A stretch of 64,000 nucleotides of DNA, from NCBI GenBank assembly GCA_900239685.1, contig OENT01000038.1, forward strand, positions 1 to 64,000, given 5' to 3'. How positions within the stretch are numbered: position 1 is the stretch's first letter; the number at the start of each line of letters is the position of its first letter. The translations under genes were made by a program, and so were the position numbers. The notes under the pieces are model-generated. The model was not told the DNA's origin and did not search any database. It saw only the letters and a program-made list of their open reading frames with translations. This document shows, piece after piece, positions 1 through 11,578 of this stretch. This DNA comes from Rotaria macrura (taxonomy: Eukaryota; Rotifera; Eurotatoria; Philodinida; Philodinidae).

Positions 1-87
1 TTCCGTATGTGACCGAAAAGAATCCGTTTTGACAACATTTTCTTTACGTTTTCGGGCCGTAAACGATACCGTTTTGATCGACCTGGG
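1..87. mobile_element. Foldback element, right terminal fragment (cut by window edge)
   Basis: The segment ends in TCGACCTGGG, the same terminus as the complete foldback at 2414-2758. Its interior carries similar motifs (CCGTA, AAACG, ACCGTTTT). It abuts the 3' end of the LINE open reading frame; the next two bases (cg) would be the target duplication, but the left end lies outside the window. Assignment rests on the 10-bp terminus plus motif resemblance. Confidence 0.5.
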
Positions 88-1035
88 CGGGATCAGATTC
101 TTCTATGCCTGTCGGTCTTGTGCAAGATGTAACAAGTCTTGTCCACTGCGTTGACATCATTGTGTTATGTTATCTAGCCATTCTCTGCATGGACACCCTC
201 CTCTGGATTTTTCGTTCATTTTTGCAAATAATATGTGTTTGATTAATGTATTATCGTGCATTCTGCAGATGTGCCCAAATAGTCTTAGTTTTCTCTTCTT
301 TATGATGTCTATTATGTTCTCTTCTTTCGATATCTTTTCTCTTACCTCTTCAATTTGTATCGTGTCCTGCCAATTAATTTTTAGAATTCGTCGGTAACAT
401 TTCATTTCGAATACCAATAGTTTCTTTTTATCGACTTCTGATAGAGCCCATGTCTCTGATGCGTATAGTAGTACACGGAAGATTCCTGTTGTCAGAATCT
501 TACGTTTATTTTCTGTCTTCAGTTTCTTGCTATTCTATATATGTTTCGATGAAACCATTGCACCTGTCTCTTCTCATATTCTCCTTTTGATATCCTCTGA
601 GCAATTATTATCCCATGTCAGTAGACTGCCTAGGTATTCAAATTTTTCTACGTTGTCTATGGTCTCTTCTGATACTTGGATTTTTCTTTCAATGTTCCTG
701 TCTCCAAATACCATGGTTTTGATTTTATTTATATTCAGGATAAGCGCTGCTTGTTCAGCAGCTGTCATAGTTAGCACGATTTTTCGTTGAAGTGAGCTGA
801 CGTTAGAGGACTGCACGGGTTAAACTTTTTGAACTAGCACCCGATCCGACAAACCACTCAGAGCCCGAACCCGACCGAAACTGGTAAAATTCAAGCCGAG
901 CCAGACCAGACCTGATGAAGTTTGAACCGAAATCCGATCCAATACGATCCGAGCAATAATAAAAAAACACGTATTTTTTCAACAAATATATTATGTACAC
1001 ATTGTACGCAACTAACGACTTCATCCTTAGTGTCT

Positions 1036-1098
1036 TTAACGCTTCCTCAGTGTCCTCATTTTATAACTTCGTCGGTCTTCTAGGGTCCACTTAGATCC
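1036..1098 (+). repeat. Diverged solo copy of the TTAA-MITE left end
   Basis: From TTAA at 1036, the sequence GCTTCCTCAGTGTC, then TCTAGGGTCCACTTAGATCC, parallels 1168-1235 in order and spacing. It looks like a second, older or truncated copy of the MITE end. Confidence 0.45.
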
Positions 1099-1167
1099 TT
1101 GTGAAGAAAATTTCAGAAAACCAATACTTTTGTTGTATTCAAGCGACTCATTTCCGTATTAGAGGTG

Positions 1168-1409
1168 TTAACCCTTCCTTGGTGTCTTCATTGTATAAAT
1201 TCCTCGTTGTTCTAGGGTCCAACTGGACCCATACCTGTATTTTTTCCTGTTTACACCTATATATAATTTCTTTTATGCATATTATACAGCTACTGAAGAC
1301 GAGAGATTAGAGAAGAGGATTCATCTGAATCACTAAGTGATAAAGTTGTATTACACACAAAACAGTCCAGTGGGTCCACTTGGACCCCATGACACAGAGG
1401 AATGGTTAA
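1168..1409. mobile_element. TTAA-flanked MITE (piggyBac-like) nested in the hAT element
   Basis: TTAA at 1168-1171 and 1406-1409 bounds inverted ends: ACCCTTCCTTGGTGTC on the left, and the reverse complement of GACACAGAGGAATGGT on the right. Both sides carry an inner palindromic motif, GGGTCCAACTGGACCC and GGGTCCACTTGGACCC. TTAA duplications are the hallmark of piggyBac-type elements. The 240-bp length means it is non-autonomous. Confidence 0.6.
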
Positions 1410-2413
1410 TAAGATGAAAACAATTCTATCATGTAGTAGTTTATTTAGTTTTTTCTAGTATCGGATATTCGCCATTTTCAATAGAGTTTCGAGTGTTTTC
1501 TTTAGAACTCGTTTCTGAACGATAATAACAAGAAAATTTAAAACATGAAAAAGAGATATTTCTTTCTTCGAACGAAACTATTTCGCAGCATTTTAATAGA
1601 AATCTAAGACCGAGTGCAAATGGCTACTTCATTTCTATTGTGGCAGTATATGTTGGTACTGTGCACTAGATACCAAGTGCCTCCAAGTATCAACAATATA
1701 AGTTGATAAACTTGGCGAACAGTCATCGTATAAGAATTTATTATTCAACAAGAACAGTTCCAGAAGATAATTAGTGATTGTCTCAAAATCTAAAAGGACA
1801 ATAGAAATTTCGATAGCGAGCTCAATTGAACTAAAAGAAAATATCCTCAAGTAAAATGCACAAACAAGAGGGAGACGACTTGCAATTTAAATAATGACAT
1901 AAAAGGAAATAAAGTACATTTCTATCTTAGATATCACGCTCCAGGTACTTTGTTTCTTCTGCTAATTACAAAATACAATACTTTTCAAAAGTCTTAAGTA
2001 CTCTGGATACTTTGCTTTTGCTTAAAGTGGCTAACGTTAAAAACACTGCATCTCGCATACATTCGTACATTGTTTTGAACACCAACGAATAGATTCCTTC
2101 TTCCCTGTTTGATCTATGTAACATAGAAAAAGATCCAAGATAGAAACATATGTTATGAAAAACTAGAACCCGAAAATTTTCGAATCAAACACGAGCCCGA
2201 CCCGACAGGACTTGAACCCGCATCCACCCGCGGGTCGAGTCAGGTTGCAGTACTCTGCTTGACGTCCTCATCTATGAAATCAATATCATCAGCGAAAGCT
2301 AAGCTATTTATTAATATTCCACTAACGTAAATTCTGCAGGTTTTCTGTCTCACTTGGTCCATTACTGGTTCAAGATATGCAATGAAGAAGAGTGGTGAGA
2401 GAGGATCACCTTG

Positions 2414-2758
2414 CCCAGGTCGACGATTACGGACTTCGTATACGGCTGTAAACCACCGTATACGCTCCCCACACGACCTTGTACGGTCGTATTATAGCGT
2501 TTTACATGGCCCAGTATTACGGTCGTATATCGCCGTGTCGTATACGGACAAATACGATCGTATATGGAGGAATAGGGTGAAAAATGGACACCGTTTACGG
2601 ATTTTGTATACGAGGACCATGAACGATCGTTTTTCTCTCCATATATCGTCGTATTTCCCCGTATACGACACGGAGATATACGATCGTAATACTGGACCAT
2701 GTATTTTGCCGTATTTATCCGTATACGGTCGTTTACAACCGTGCTTGTTCGACCTGGG
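2414..2758. mobile_element. 345-bp foldback element inside the LINE reverse transcriptase
   Basis: The termini are CCCAGGTCGA and TCGACCTGGG. The left half (about 2414-2580) is the imperfect reverse complement of the right half (about 2592-2758): ACATGGCCCAGTATTACGG is mirrored by CCGTAATACTGGACCATGT-like sequence. It is full of CGTATACG and TACGATCGTA motifs. TG at 2412-2413 and 2759-2760 forms a 2-bp target duplication. Deleting the element plus one TG restores TRQGDPLSP in the RT, so the borders are exact. It has no coding capacity; superfamily unknown. Confidence 0.85.
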
Positions 2759-3271
2759 TGTCTAGTTTCTACATCTGTTTGAAACCATTCACCATAATCT
2801 TTTCCAATGCGAACAGCCGATTGCACTTTTTCTTAGATTTTCTGTAGCAAAGTGACCATTCTTGTTTCTACAACATATGATTGTAGCGTAGCCCACATCA
2901 TTTTATGCTTAATCGTATCGAATGCTTTTTGAAAATATATAAAACAGTTGTATATTTTCTTTTCCTGTCTTTTCAGCCAATAATCTGAGCATCAGAATTT
3001 GATGTGTGGTACTTCTGTCTTTTCAGAATCCTGCCTGCGCTTCTGAGAAGTAAGAATCCGAGTGATTTTAAAGCCTATTTAGGAATACTATTGAGAGTAC
3101 TCTGCCTGTATGATTGATAAGAGAGATCGTTCGGTAGTTCGAGCAATCACTTAGATCTCCTTTCTTTGGTATTGGTACCAGAATAGATTTGCCCCATTCT
3201 TCTGGAATCATACCTTCATGGCATGCTTTGTTACAGAGCTTGTGGATTAGACGTGCAAGCTGTTCCCCTCC

Positions 3272-3340
3272 GCACTGTGAAAAAAAGCGCACATTAATAT
3301 ATCATTTAAGGGTATATTAATGTGCCCTTTTTTACAGTGC
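3272..3340. repeat. 69-bp palindromic insert in the LINE
   Basis: GCACTGTGAAAAAAAGCGCA and the following ATTAATATA are mirrored by TATATTAATGTGC and ACAGTGC around a loop of about 10 nt. Removing exactly these 69 bp joins the RT codons into EAGGEQLAR, the expected reading. No target duplication is visible once the frame is respected. It may be a tiny MITE or hairpin remnant. Confidence 0.6.
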
Positions 3341-4990
3341 AGCTTCTAGCATTTCCGCCATGATTCCATCTGCTCCTGAACTTTTATTTCTTTTTAGGGC
3401 CTGTATCATCATTTCTTCGATATCCTCTTTTGACTGTAAAATTTTGCCCTATGAGTTTTGTATCACATTTAATCGAGGCACAGATCCGTTTCTTAGCACT
3501 TTTATTAGGTCGTACGCTTGTTTAGTGTTCCCAACATTTAAACGTTTTTTAGCTTGCTAGCATTGGTCGTGTATCCAATGCTCTTTGTCCTGTTGTGCTG
3601 ATTTTTTTACTTTTCTACAGAAGTCCTTATATTCTTGTGCATATTCTATGGAAACGTTTTTCATCTGTTTCAGTTTACGTTTTTCGTCGGCTAGTTTTAG
3701 TGTCTCTTCGGAAATCCAGATTTTTGTGGCTGTTCTCGTAGCGGTTATAGTTGCCTCTACAGTCTTTTTGATTTCGTCTTCTATTTTTGTGGCATGCTCT
3801 TCTAGATTACATATTGGCTCTATGTTTTCCATATTTTCGTTTGTGTAGCACTGTACGATTGTCTGGTTTTCTCATCTCTTAGGCAAGTCACCCCAACTCT
3901 GTAGCTAATCTGCGTCTGCGGTTTATAATTCGATTTCTTGAGTCGCAGCTTGATACTGCACAATACTAGTGAATGATCTGAACTTATGTCTGTGGTCTGA
4001 AGTGTTCGAAAGTTGATGATTGAAGTCTTCCAACTTTGCTGGATGAGAATCAAGTCAGCCATGTTCTTATGAAAGCTATCAGGTGATGCCCGAGTCCACT
4101 TTCGATTTGATTTCTGTTGAAGTCTCGTACTACATATGGAGAACTTGTGTTCTTTTGCAGATTCCAAGAGGCTTTCTCCGCGTTCGTTTCTATTCTCATA
4201 ACCATATCTTCCCATAGCAGATTTCCAATCTGAGTTATCCTTACCAGTTTTAGGTTTCCAATCTCATGTCAGGATGATTATATCTTTTTTATTTGTCCTT
4301 GCTATTGCATCCTTAATAGTGTTCGAAAATACTTCAAAATCTTCTTCTTCCGAAGAAAAGGCTGATGAGCATTCATGTATTACTGAAAGATTGAATGGTG
4401 CTGCATCAAATCGTGTCGAGGTGATCCATGAGTTGATTGGATTGTATCCAATTAATGTCTTTTTAGCTGTGTACTTAGTAACAAGCCTACGCCTCGCATA
4501 TGTGAGTTTTTTTCTCCTGAGAAGACGAAATCTCCAGTCGGTGTTCCACCTGTTCCCGTCCATCGTACTGCAGAAGTACCAATTATGTCGTCTTTGAAAC
4601 GTTTCATTTCGTTCCTAAGGAGCTCTGGTTTTTCAGTAGCCCATAGTGTCTGCACGTTCCATGTTTGTATTGTCAAAGTATTTTTGACAAGTTTTAACTT
4701 ATGCATGGCTTTTGTTGTATAATTTGTGTATAGGAATTATCTAGAAGCCAATTTTTCAACTCTACCCTGGTCACTAGGCTCAGGATGCGGACCTTGTTTT
4801 CCCGACAGACGTCCGACTCGGCCTGGTTTCGTATTGAAGTCGTTCATTTTTAGTTTCTGTCGTCTTGTCCTTTTTACAGACGGTGGAATCTGTACCCTTT
4901 CCGTCAAACGCTTCTCCTTTCTCCGGACTTGCGATCGACACAGAAGCCGCTGGACTCCGGGCCTTACGATGGAGTTAATCGACCGATAGT

Positions 4991-6104
4991 TTTGGTCATA
5001 ATCAGTTATGATTAAGAGTATTTGACAAAAGCTCTATGTAACTGTTTCTTTCACTAACTGAAGTCTGGTTTCGGTCAAGTTGTTCTTTTTCTATTCTACT
5101 ACAGTTTTTGTTGGGTGTAATTAAATATGATTAATTCTAGGTCTCATCTATGTGGAAACAATATACTAGAAGAGCTATCCAATATTAATTGAATTCATAA
5201 AAGAAGAATGAAGTTAGATATCGAATACCGCACAAAAAAGTATCTCGGAGCGCTGGATACATAGATATTTCACTACTATATTATTATGATGTACAGTACT
5301 GCCCTTCTAATCGTGTGCTATGTTTGAAAAAGTCAGCACAAGTAAAGCTTATGAAGAGCCGTTTTCAGATAAAATGATGAACCATTTTTCTGCACAATTC
5401 GAAGTAAATCAATCATTCTTGGAAAGGAACAAACAACTGGTAGAATAGATTGAAATTAGATTGTTTTGTCTAGCTATAAATAGAAATCATGTAGCTTTAG
5501 CCGATCATATTTACCATCGTGCACAAACTTACCTCATTTCCTTAACAAGGTCGTCGTTCATCTTGGCTGACTTTTAATATGCACATTCGCATCTAAACCT
5601 TTAGAAAACCTTTTCAAAATTATCACTATCTTGAAAATCAAATTCGAAAAAAAATCCTCGACAGAGAAAACTTTTTTTGAGCTCAAGATTGATATTGCTT
5701 GCAAAAGCTTTGAAAACATGTTTTATTAAAGAACTTGACAAGGTTTGTTCCATATGGATTCTCCCCTTATAAATGTTGACAACTCTTCGCAATAGGGATA
5801 AAATCATGGCAAAATTTTGCCCATGATTTCATTGGGAAACACCATACCATTTCAAATGCCTGATTTCAACCAGGAAGTGTGGACAGGATCTAAAGGGTGA
5901 TGTCGAAAAACATATTTATATCAATCTGAAAGAAATCTTCCAGTACGAATGTAGAACTAAAATTAAAAAGACTACTTATTGAATAGATTCAAAGAACGCT
6001 TTGGGTATAAACAATTTGAATAAATCGAATGATAAATAAGAATGTCATAAATCTCAAAAAGAAACTGAATGTTAATTACGAAATTTCAAATACTGCTTCA
6101 TAGA
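4991..6104. other. Intergenic, nothing recognised
   Basis: AT-rich sequence without a credible open frame, splice pattern, RNA gene or repeat that I can identify. Confidence 0.5.
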
Positions 6105-6106
6105 TA

Positions 6107-6889
6107 CCGAAGCAGAAAAATTTTTTCAAAAACACGTTTAGGCGCCAGAAAACGGATGGAAAATCGAGAAAAGTGGACGTGTTTGTATGGCAATCGACGT
6201 TACCGATTGCCAAGTTGATTGAATACGATACTGGATTGGACCAGATCTGATGTGATCCGATCAACCGACGAAATCCTATCGGAATCCTGGCTGAGGAGTG
6301 AGTATCGGATCTGACTGGAAAATAGTGATTCATTATTTGATTGCCAATTAGTATCTGATCACGTCATTAGAGGTCTCTCAGAACCCTACAGCGGATTTTG
6401 TCGGGTTCCAATCCTAAGGATCCCGAATATCGTTCCGCAACCAGGATTCCGTCGGTTTTATAGAAATTCACCATAAAATCGGATTGGATCCGATTGAATC
6501 CAGTTATCGGAATGAATCTCCTGGGTGTGAGTGGAAAACGCTCAATTTCACACCTTCTTGTGCGTTTAATCGCGTTTTCCGCCCAAAACCGCTTGTAAAT
6601 GCAAAAAAAAAGAGAAATAGTAGTCGTTTATTGTATAGTCGTTATAAATGACGGTATCATAATAAAAGTTCGTAAGTATTAATAAGGCAACCACTATTTC
6701 TCTTTTTAGTGCATTTACAAGCGTTTTTTTGGCTGAAAACGCGACTAAACGCACAGGATGGTAGGAAATTGAGCGTTTTCCACTCACAATCAGGAACTTC
6801 GATTGCCATACAAACACGCCCACTTTTCTCGATTTTTGGTCCATTTTTGGGGACATAAACGCATTTTTGAACATTTTTGTCTGCTTGGG
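6107..6889. mobile_element. Foldback element carrying a nested foldback
   Basis: The left arm starts CCGAAGCAGA and the right end, reversed, starts CCCAAGCAGA. A 2-bp TA duplication lies at 6105-6106 and 6890-6891. The outer arms share AAAATCGAGAAAAGTGG and CGTGTTTGTATGGCAATCGA. The arms continue inward (6526-6625 mirrored by 6690-6790: GCGTTTAATCGCGTTTTC and AAGAGAAATAGT) around a short centre. The left arm is interrupted by the separate element at 6210-6525. Without that insert the host is about 465 bp. No coding sequence. Confidence 0.75.
6210..6525. mobile_element. Nested 316-bp foldback element
   Basis: The left end is CCAAGTTGATTGAATACGAT and the right end, reversed, CCCAGGAGATTCATTCCGAT. 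The interior is imperfectly palindromic: AACCGACGAAATCCTATCGG mirrors AACCGACGGAATCCTGGTTG. A TG duplication is present at 6208-6209 and 6526-6527. The opposite arm of the host element (GATTGTGAGTGG on the reverse strand) supplies the empty site, confirming both borders. Confidence 0.75.
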
Positions 6890-6891
6890 TA

Positions 6892-9497
6892 TTATATCAT
6901 CTTTTGTGAATCATTAGAAACATTACCTCTATTTTATGACTGATCTGAATCGGTGTAGTCGCTTCGAAATGAAGTGTACGATACAAATGAATCACCATCA
7001 ATTAAAGCTGATGTTTGCCATAGAGATATTCATGTCACTAATAAGTACATTCCCATGTTGTCAAAGCTTTTCTGCGAATAAAGCAATTCTCATGAGACAA
7101 GAGCACTGATACTATATATCTGACAGTTATCCCTTCAGTTTTAGTATTCAGTTTTTGTTACAGCTATGATCATTCTAGATACACATGCGCTAATGTCCGA
7201 GAAAAATTTATGAATTAGTTCACTTGTATGTATAAATTCTTCAAGGTCTATTTGTTCGTTTACTGTAATAAAATAATGAACATGTAGTAATTGACTATTT
7301 GTTTCTCGATGAATGACGATCGTTGTTTTTTTCGAAAAAAATAATAATCATTGCCATTGTATTCAACTATCATGCTCGACCAGTTGAATTATCTGCAATA
7401 GTTTTGTAAAAACAAACCCATAAATCCAGACAATAGATTCATTTTGACAGTCAATCAATGTTTTCTATCTTCTACGTCGCAGATTATTCAACTAGATTTT
7501 CTTCGTATTTTTTAAGCTGTATTCATAACTCCATAATTACTCACTCACTTTGACAAACTAATAGAAGTAGCTACGAGAGTATTTAAATATGTATAATTAC
7601 AGACATGTTTTTCAGAATGAATTGAAACTGATACTTAGCTAAAGTATTTCTCATGCATCAATATTGTGAACCTAATAACTTCTTGCAAGAATACTATTTA
7701 AACAAAGTTGAATGAAACTTTCGTGAATCCTAACAAACAAATGTACGATATTTTCTAACTAGCTGCGAGTCATTCATCTAGAAATTTTCATAAATTATCC
7801 ATCGTACCGACAACTCAATGTTACAGTACTGTGTGTTATAAAATATTTATTGTCAATCTCAATTATCAATGCAGATTAATGACAATCGAGTATTGCAACA
7901 TTGGAAAAGGCCATAAATGTGTTCGTGTGATGATAAATGGTTAACATTGAGGTACCCCGACCTGATAAATGTACCGTAATAGTTAATGTAGTATTAATGG
8001 TCGGCAAGAGTTGCAGATGCCTGGATATTCATCATTTACTTCCATTGTAACATAAAATATATTTATGGAAACTACTGGTATATCTTTTATAAAGTTTCTA
8101 ATATTGTAAAATTCTACTACAGAGTAGAACAATATATTTTATAATAAGGAAATCACGATCACAACATTAAGAGTAGAACAAGTGAAATCTAAGTGAAACA
8201 TTTAACACTAGACAATACTTCGAGCCTTATGAACATAATTTAAAAGTATTTCAATGCATTCAATTCATTAAATTGTTGTGGAAAATCGTTTTTTGAATCA
8301 ATGTTAAAGAAACTAAATCAATGTCTAGGAGTGTATGCAATGGGTACATAAGTGGATAGATGATGATTAGTACAGTATCCTACAAAGAGACTCGTAACCT
8401 ACTACCGATGTAAAAAAAAATGTCCGAAAATCAGATTAAAATCGATTATTTCTATTGGATTGTAGTCGGTGTTTTTTCTCATGACTTTTCAAAGAATGCA
8501 TGACCAGGTACATCGCTCTCATATTTAACACTGTTCGAAGTGTATGTGAGAAGTGAAAGAAAGCAAACACTAGAATAAATATTGATTCATTTTCAGAGAA
8601 GATCTAAAAATAGACCATCTAATGAAATATGACAAATGATATATCATTTATCAATTGATATCTTTGAAAAATGTATAATTTAGTAAAGAGTAAGATGAAG
8701 ATTTTTCTCAAAGAAAATATTGAATTTCTTATTGTCAGAGCATTTCTGTATCTTGAATATTATCAATTGTAACTTTAGTCTATGCTATTTGTTTGACACT
8801 CTGACAGTTATAAGTCATTCTTTTTTCTTACTAAGTATCCATGCATATTAATATCTGTTCATTTATATGAATTTAGGGTTCGATAATATTTAAAGCATTA
8901 TAGCGCATAGAAGAAAGAATTATTTTCACATCCGTAATTCGATCAGCAGTATATTAGACTCAGTCTCACAAATTTATATTTACCATAAGAACGCTTGTTG
9001 ACTGAGAGATTTCTTCTTTTCGTTGACTTTAACAAAAAGCTCATTATTTTCCAGTATATGAGAATTAATTTTTGATAAGAGAATCAAATTATGCATAGAT
9101 TAAATTTCATTCGAGCAAGAGATATTTGTCACGAAATGTTTTTATTTTTAATTCATAGGTGTATGATTTTTTTAAAAGTTTGTGCATCGATGTACATACT
9201 CTCGGTGTAATCGTAATATGATGCATTGTTAATACAATTTTATTCTGTAAAATCGATAGCTTGTATTAATTGATTGGCGGGCTAATATCTGCTTGTTCAT
9301 TTCGTCGATGCGCGTCTATGTTAATCTTTTCATTGTCACTTTCATGTCAATCACTTGAAAAACATCATGAAGTCATAATCATTATTTTATCATTCTGTTT
9401 CACATCTACGAGAAATCTCATTGATAATAACACAGATAGAGATTATACGTTCTTTATTCTTAACAATATTATTATTGAGCATTTTGATATTAGTCTA
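6892..9497. other. Intergenic, nothing recognised
   Basis: AT-rich, stop-dense in all frames. It presumably contains the promoter and 5' UTR of the gene starting at 9498, but no specific element can be identified. Confidence 0.5.
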
Positions 9498-10121
9498 ATG
9501 TATCATCCGAAAATTTGTTCGTTATCATCGAAATCAACGTTTGAATTTGATGCTTCATCAATACAAACAAATACTAGTGAAGAACGATTTCATTCACAAA
9601 AATCTATTATTTATTTCAATGAAAATAATTTCAATCGAAATGCTAATGATAATTGTGAAGATCTAGATAATGAACATCAGTTTTTACATCGTTCAATTCG
9701 AAGTTCAACGGATATACAAATAAATGATCTATATTCATGTATAAATGAAGACAATCCATATGGAGACGACCGTCCAATTCGTATCGAAAGTGCTCTTATT
9801 AGAAGTGATGATTATTCTCATCGCTTATCAAATTCTATTATAAATGAGTCCCGACCAACTATAAACATAAATATGAATAGAACAACAGATGATATTACAA
9901 GAAACGGAGCTGGAGATGAAAATCGTTCCCCTCACATTAATACTAAACAGGTGCTAACGCCAACAATGAAAGATAATAATCGATATTTAACACTTGAACA
10001 AGTATCTTTAAATGATCAACGAACAAATCAATTTACATCTAAACAACTCATGCTTATTAGTGGTAGTTTATTAGTATCGATTGTTTTACTGTGTTTATCA
10101 GCCGTATTTTTCATTTTCTAA
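9498..10121 (+). CDS. Tail-anchored Asn/Ser-rich protein of unknown function
   Basis: A single open frame of 207 aa starts at MYHPKICSLSS. I chose this ATG because residues encoded upstream in the same frame (from 9270) are low-quality and resemble translated non-coding DNA. The body is hydrophilic, rich in Asn, Ser, Asp and Arg, with no domain I recognise. The last 24 residues form one hydrophobic segment (LMLISGSLLVSIVLLCLSAV and four more), ending three codons before the stop, so the protein is probably C-terminally anchored with its bulk in the cytosol. It has no signal peptide from this start and no SNARE heptads. It stands alone between long intergenic regions. An upstream exon cannot be excluded. 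Codon regularity and the clean terminal membrane segment argue that it is real. Confidence 0.55.
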   Translation: MYHPKICSLSSKSTFEFDASSIQTNTSEERFHSQKSIIYFNENNFNRNANDNCEDLDNEHQFLHRSIRSSTDIQINDLYSCINEDNPYGDDRPIRIESALIRSDDYSHRLSNSIINESRPTININMNRTTDDITRNGAGDENRSPHINTKQVLTPTMKDNNRYLTLEQVSLNDQRTNQFTSKQLMLISGSLLVSIVLLCLSAVFFIF

Positions 10122-11578
10122 GATGGATCATTGTAATAAGAATAGAAGTTTTTCTTTTTTTCCACAGATTTAATTGTCCTTTGTAAAACAAAGCGTTGTG
10201 ATACGTGTAAGCTAGAGAGAAAAAGACGATTCAAAATTGTTTTTTTCTTCATTTATGATTGATAATTTACAATAGATTTCAGTTGCTTTTCAGCATATTA
10301 AAAGCAATCATGCAACAATTAATTGACATTTTCATGCAGAAAACATGTAGCATAGCATGTCATTTGTATTCTTTTTGTATTTCAATTAATGTTTACTCAG
10401 TGTGAATGAATTTCTAGGTAAATAGTTGTACATTCTATTTATAGATATTCTCTTTGTAGAAAGGGCTTCGAAAAAAATGAAAAACGACGACAAAAACTTA
10501 TTGTTTTCCTTTGTTCAAGTAAAACTGAATATGACAACTTCAATTATGCATACGTCATCAGTAGTTCAGTAGTTCTTTGTTCTACTTATTTTCATGAAAA
10601 TAAAAGCATCTCAAATAAATAGATATGTAATACAGAAGAAAATCGGATCAGAGAGAATACACATCCTTTTGTTCCAAAAGAGATATCAATGTTCACATAC
10701 TTAAATAAAATATAGTTTTAGCAAATTTATGATTCGATAATTATTTTGAACAAAAAAAAAGCACCAATCATTCCAAGGATCAATACTTTGTTCACACATA
10801 ACATAAACCAGGGAAACATATGAGTGCTCAACCTTTCGATAGACATCAACAATATCTCAACTCGTCCGCGTTCAAGAACACCGAAGTATCAATAAAAACT
10901 ATCATTATAACACTTTCAAAATTCCATTAAACATTGATCTGTTATAATACTCTTTTCGCGATACTTTGATGTCCTCCTGTATTCTTTCAATCGGCATAGG
11001 CTATTATTCTTTGTGAGATAAATTGATTTTGGAACAAAGAAAATCTTAACATATTTTTCATTGACGAATATCGTGACTAATTAGATGAGCACTAGTGCGC
11101 AAATTTATATCATGTTTGGAAAATTTCTTTGATTTCTTTATTACAGCACTAGAACTGCAGTCATGACTAGTTGCAAGTGGATTTCATTTCTTCCAAATGG
11201 TAAACGGAAAGCAAAATCTTAACAAAGGAAAATATCTATGGGAATCAATAGAAAACAATAAATGCAAGCGCAATAAATCGCGCAGATCGATTAACTTATC
11301 TGCTAAGTCGATAAAATGTAGCTAATGACATCAATTCCAAACCAAAACGAGAAATTTAAAACATAAGAAGTAACAAATACGATGCTGTTCTTTTCTGTAG
11401 TATGATTGCGAGAAAAATCTCATTTCATTTGAGAACCGTACGTATGTGTACTCATTTAATTATAAAAAGAAAATAAAAGAAAATAGACGAGAAAATAGCA
11501 ATGGCGATGATGGCACAACGACAACAAGAGGTACAATATTAAGAACGTTTATACGATAGAGAAAAAAAAACATCTTAC
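10122..11578. other. Intergenic, convergent 3' flanks
   Basis: This lies between the 3' ends of the plus-strand 9498 gene and the minus-strand GPCR gene. It is AT-rich with AATAAA-like sequences on both strands (for example near 10600), consistent with two 3' UTRs. Nothing else is recognised. Confidence 0.45.

Larger units (their letters stand above)
804..2257. mobile_element. Non-autonomous hAT-type element inserted in the LINE reverse transcriptase
   Basis: The left end TAGAGGACTGCA matches the reverse complement of the right end, CAGAGTACTGCA. Imperfect 8-bp target duplications flank it: gctgacgt at 796-803 and cttgacgt at 2258-2265. Removing the element restores an open RT frame just after FADDID (DEDVSSLQRK). 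Both sub-terminal zones are rich in CCCGAACCCGACC-like repeats. No transposase is recognisable inside. 8-bp duplications and YAGRG-type ends are features of the hAT superfamily; that assignment is inferred from these alone. Confidence 0.72.
88..4990 (-). mobile_element. Decayed non-LTR retrotransposon (LINE) with APE endonuclease and reverse transcriptase
   Basis: This is a minus-strand LINE relic read through several frames. Nearest the 5' end (4706-4452, then 4563-4264) is an APE-type endonuclease beginning MHKLKLVKNTLTIQTWNVQT; 4215-3820 gives its C-terminal half with the SDHSLV motif holding the catalytic His. The linker is at 3832-3557. The reverse transcriptase follows: VPIPKKGDLSDCSNYRTISL at 3292-3068, QGDPLSP around 2411-2390, and the catalytic FADDID near 2290. 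The C-terminal part (816-574, then about 530-157) has LLYASETWAL and RLFGHICRM, typical of these polyproteins, ending in a stop near 93. A G+C-richer stretch at 4726-4990 looks like 5' leader. The frame is broken by point frameshifts (for example near 155, 3830 and 4260) and by three inserts listed separately, so it is inactive. Clade is not assigned. Confidence 0.88.

Noticed and set aside
2180..2225. GGTTCAAGTCC-like B-box on the minus strand, possible tRNA or SINE head
   Set aside because: No A-box at the right spacing and no cloverleaf; it lies in the CCCGACC-rich end of the hAT element.
2362..2826. 154-codon minus-strand open frame with repeated YTKSV/YDRI words
   Set aside because: It is the foldback element read through in frame with a piece of the LINE; the repeats come from CGTATACG motifs.
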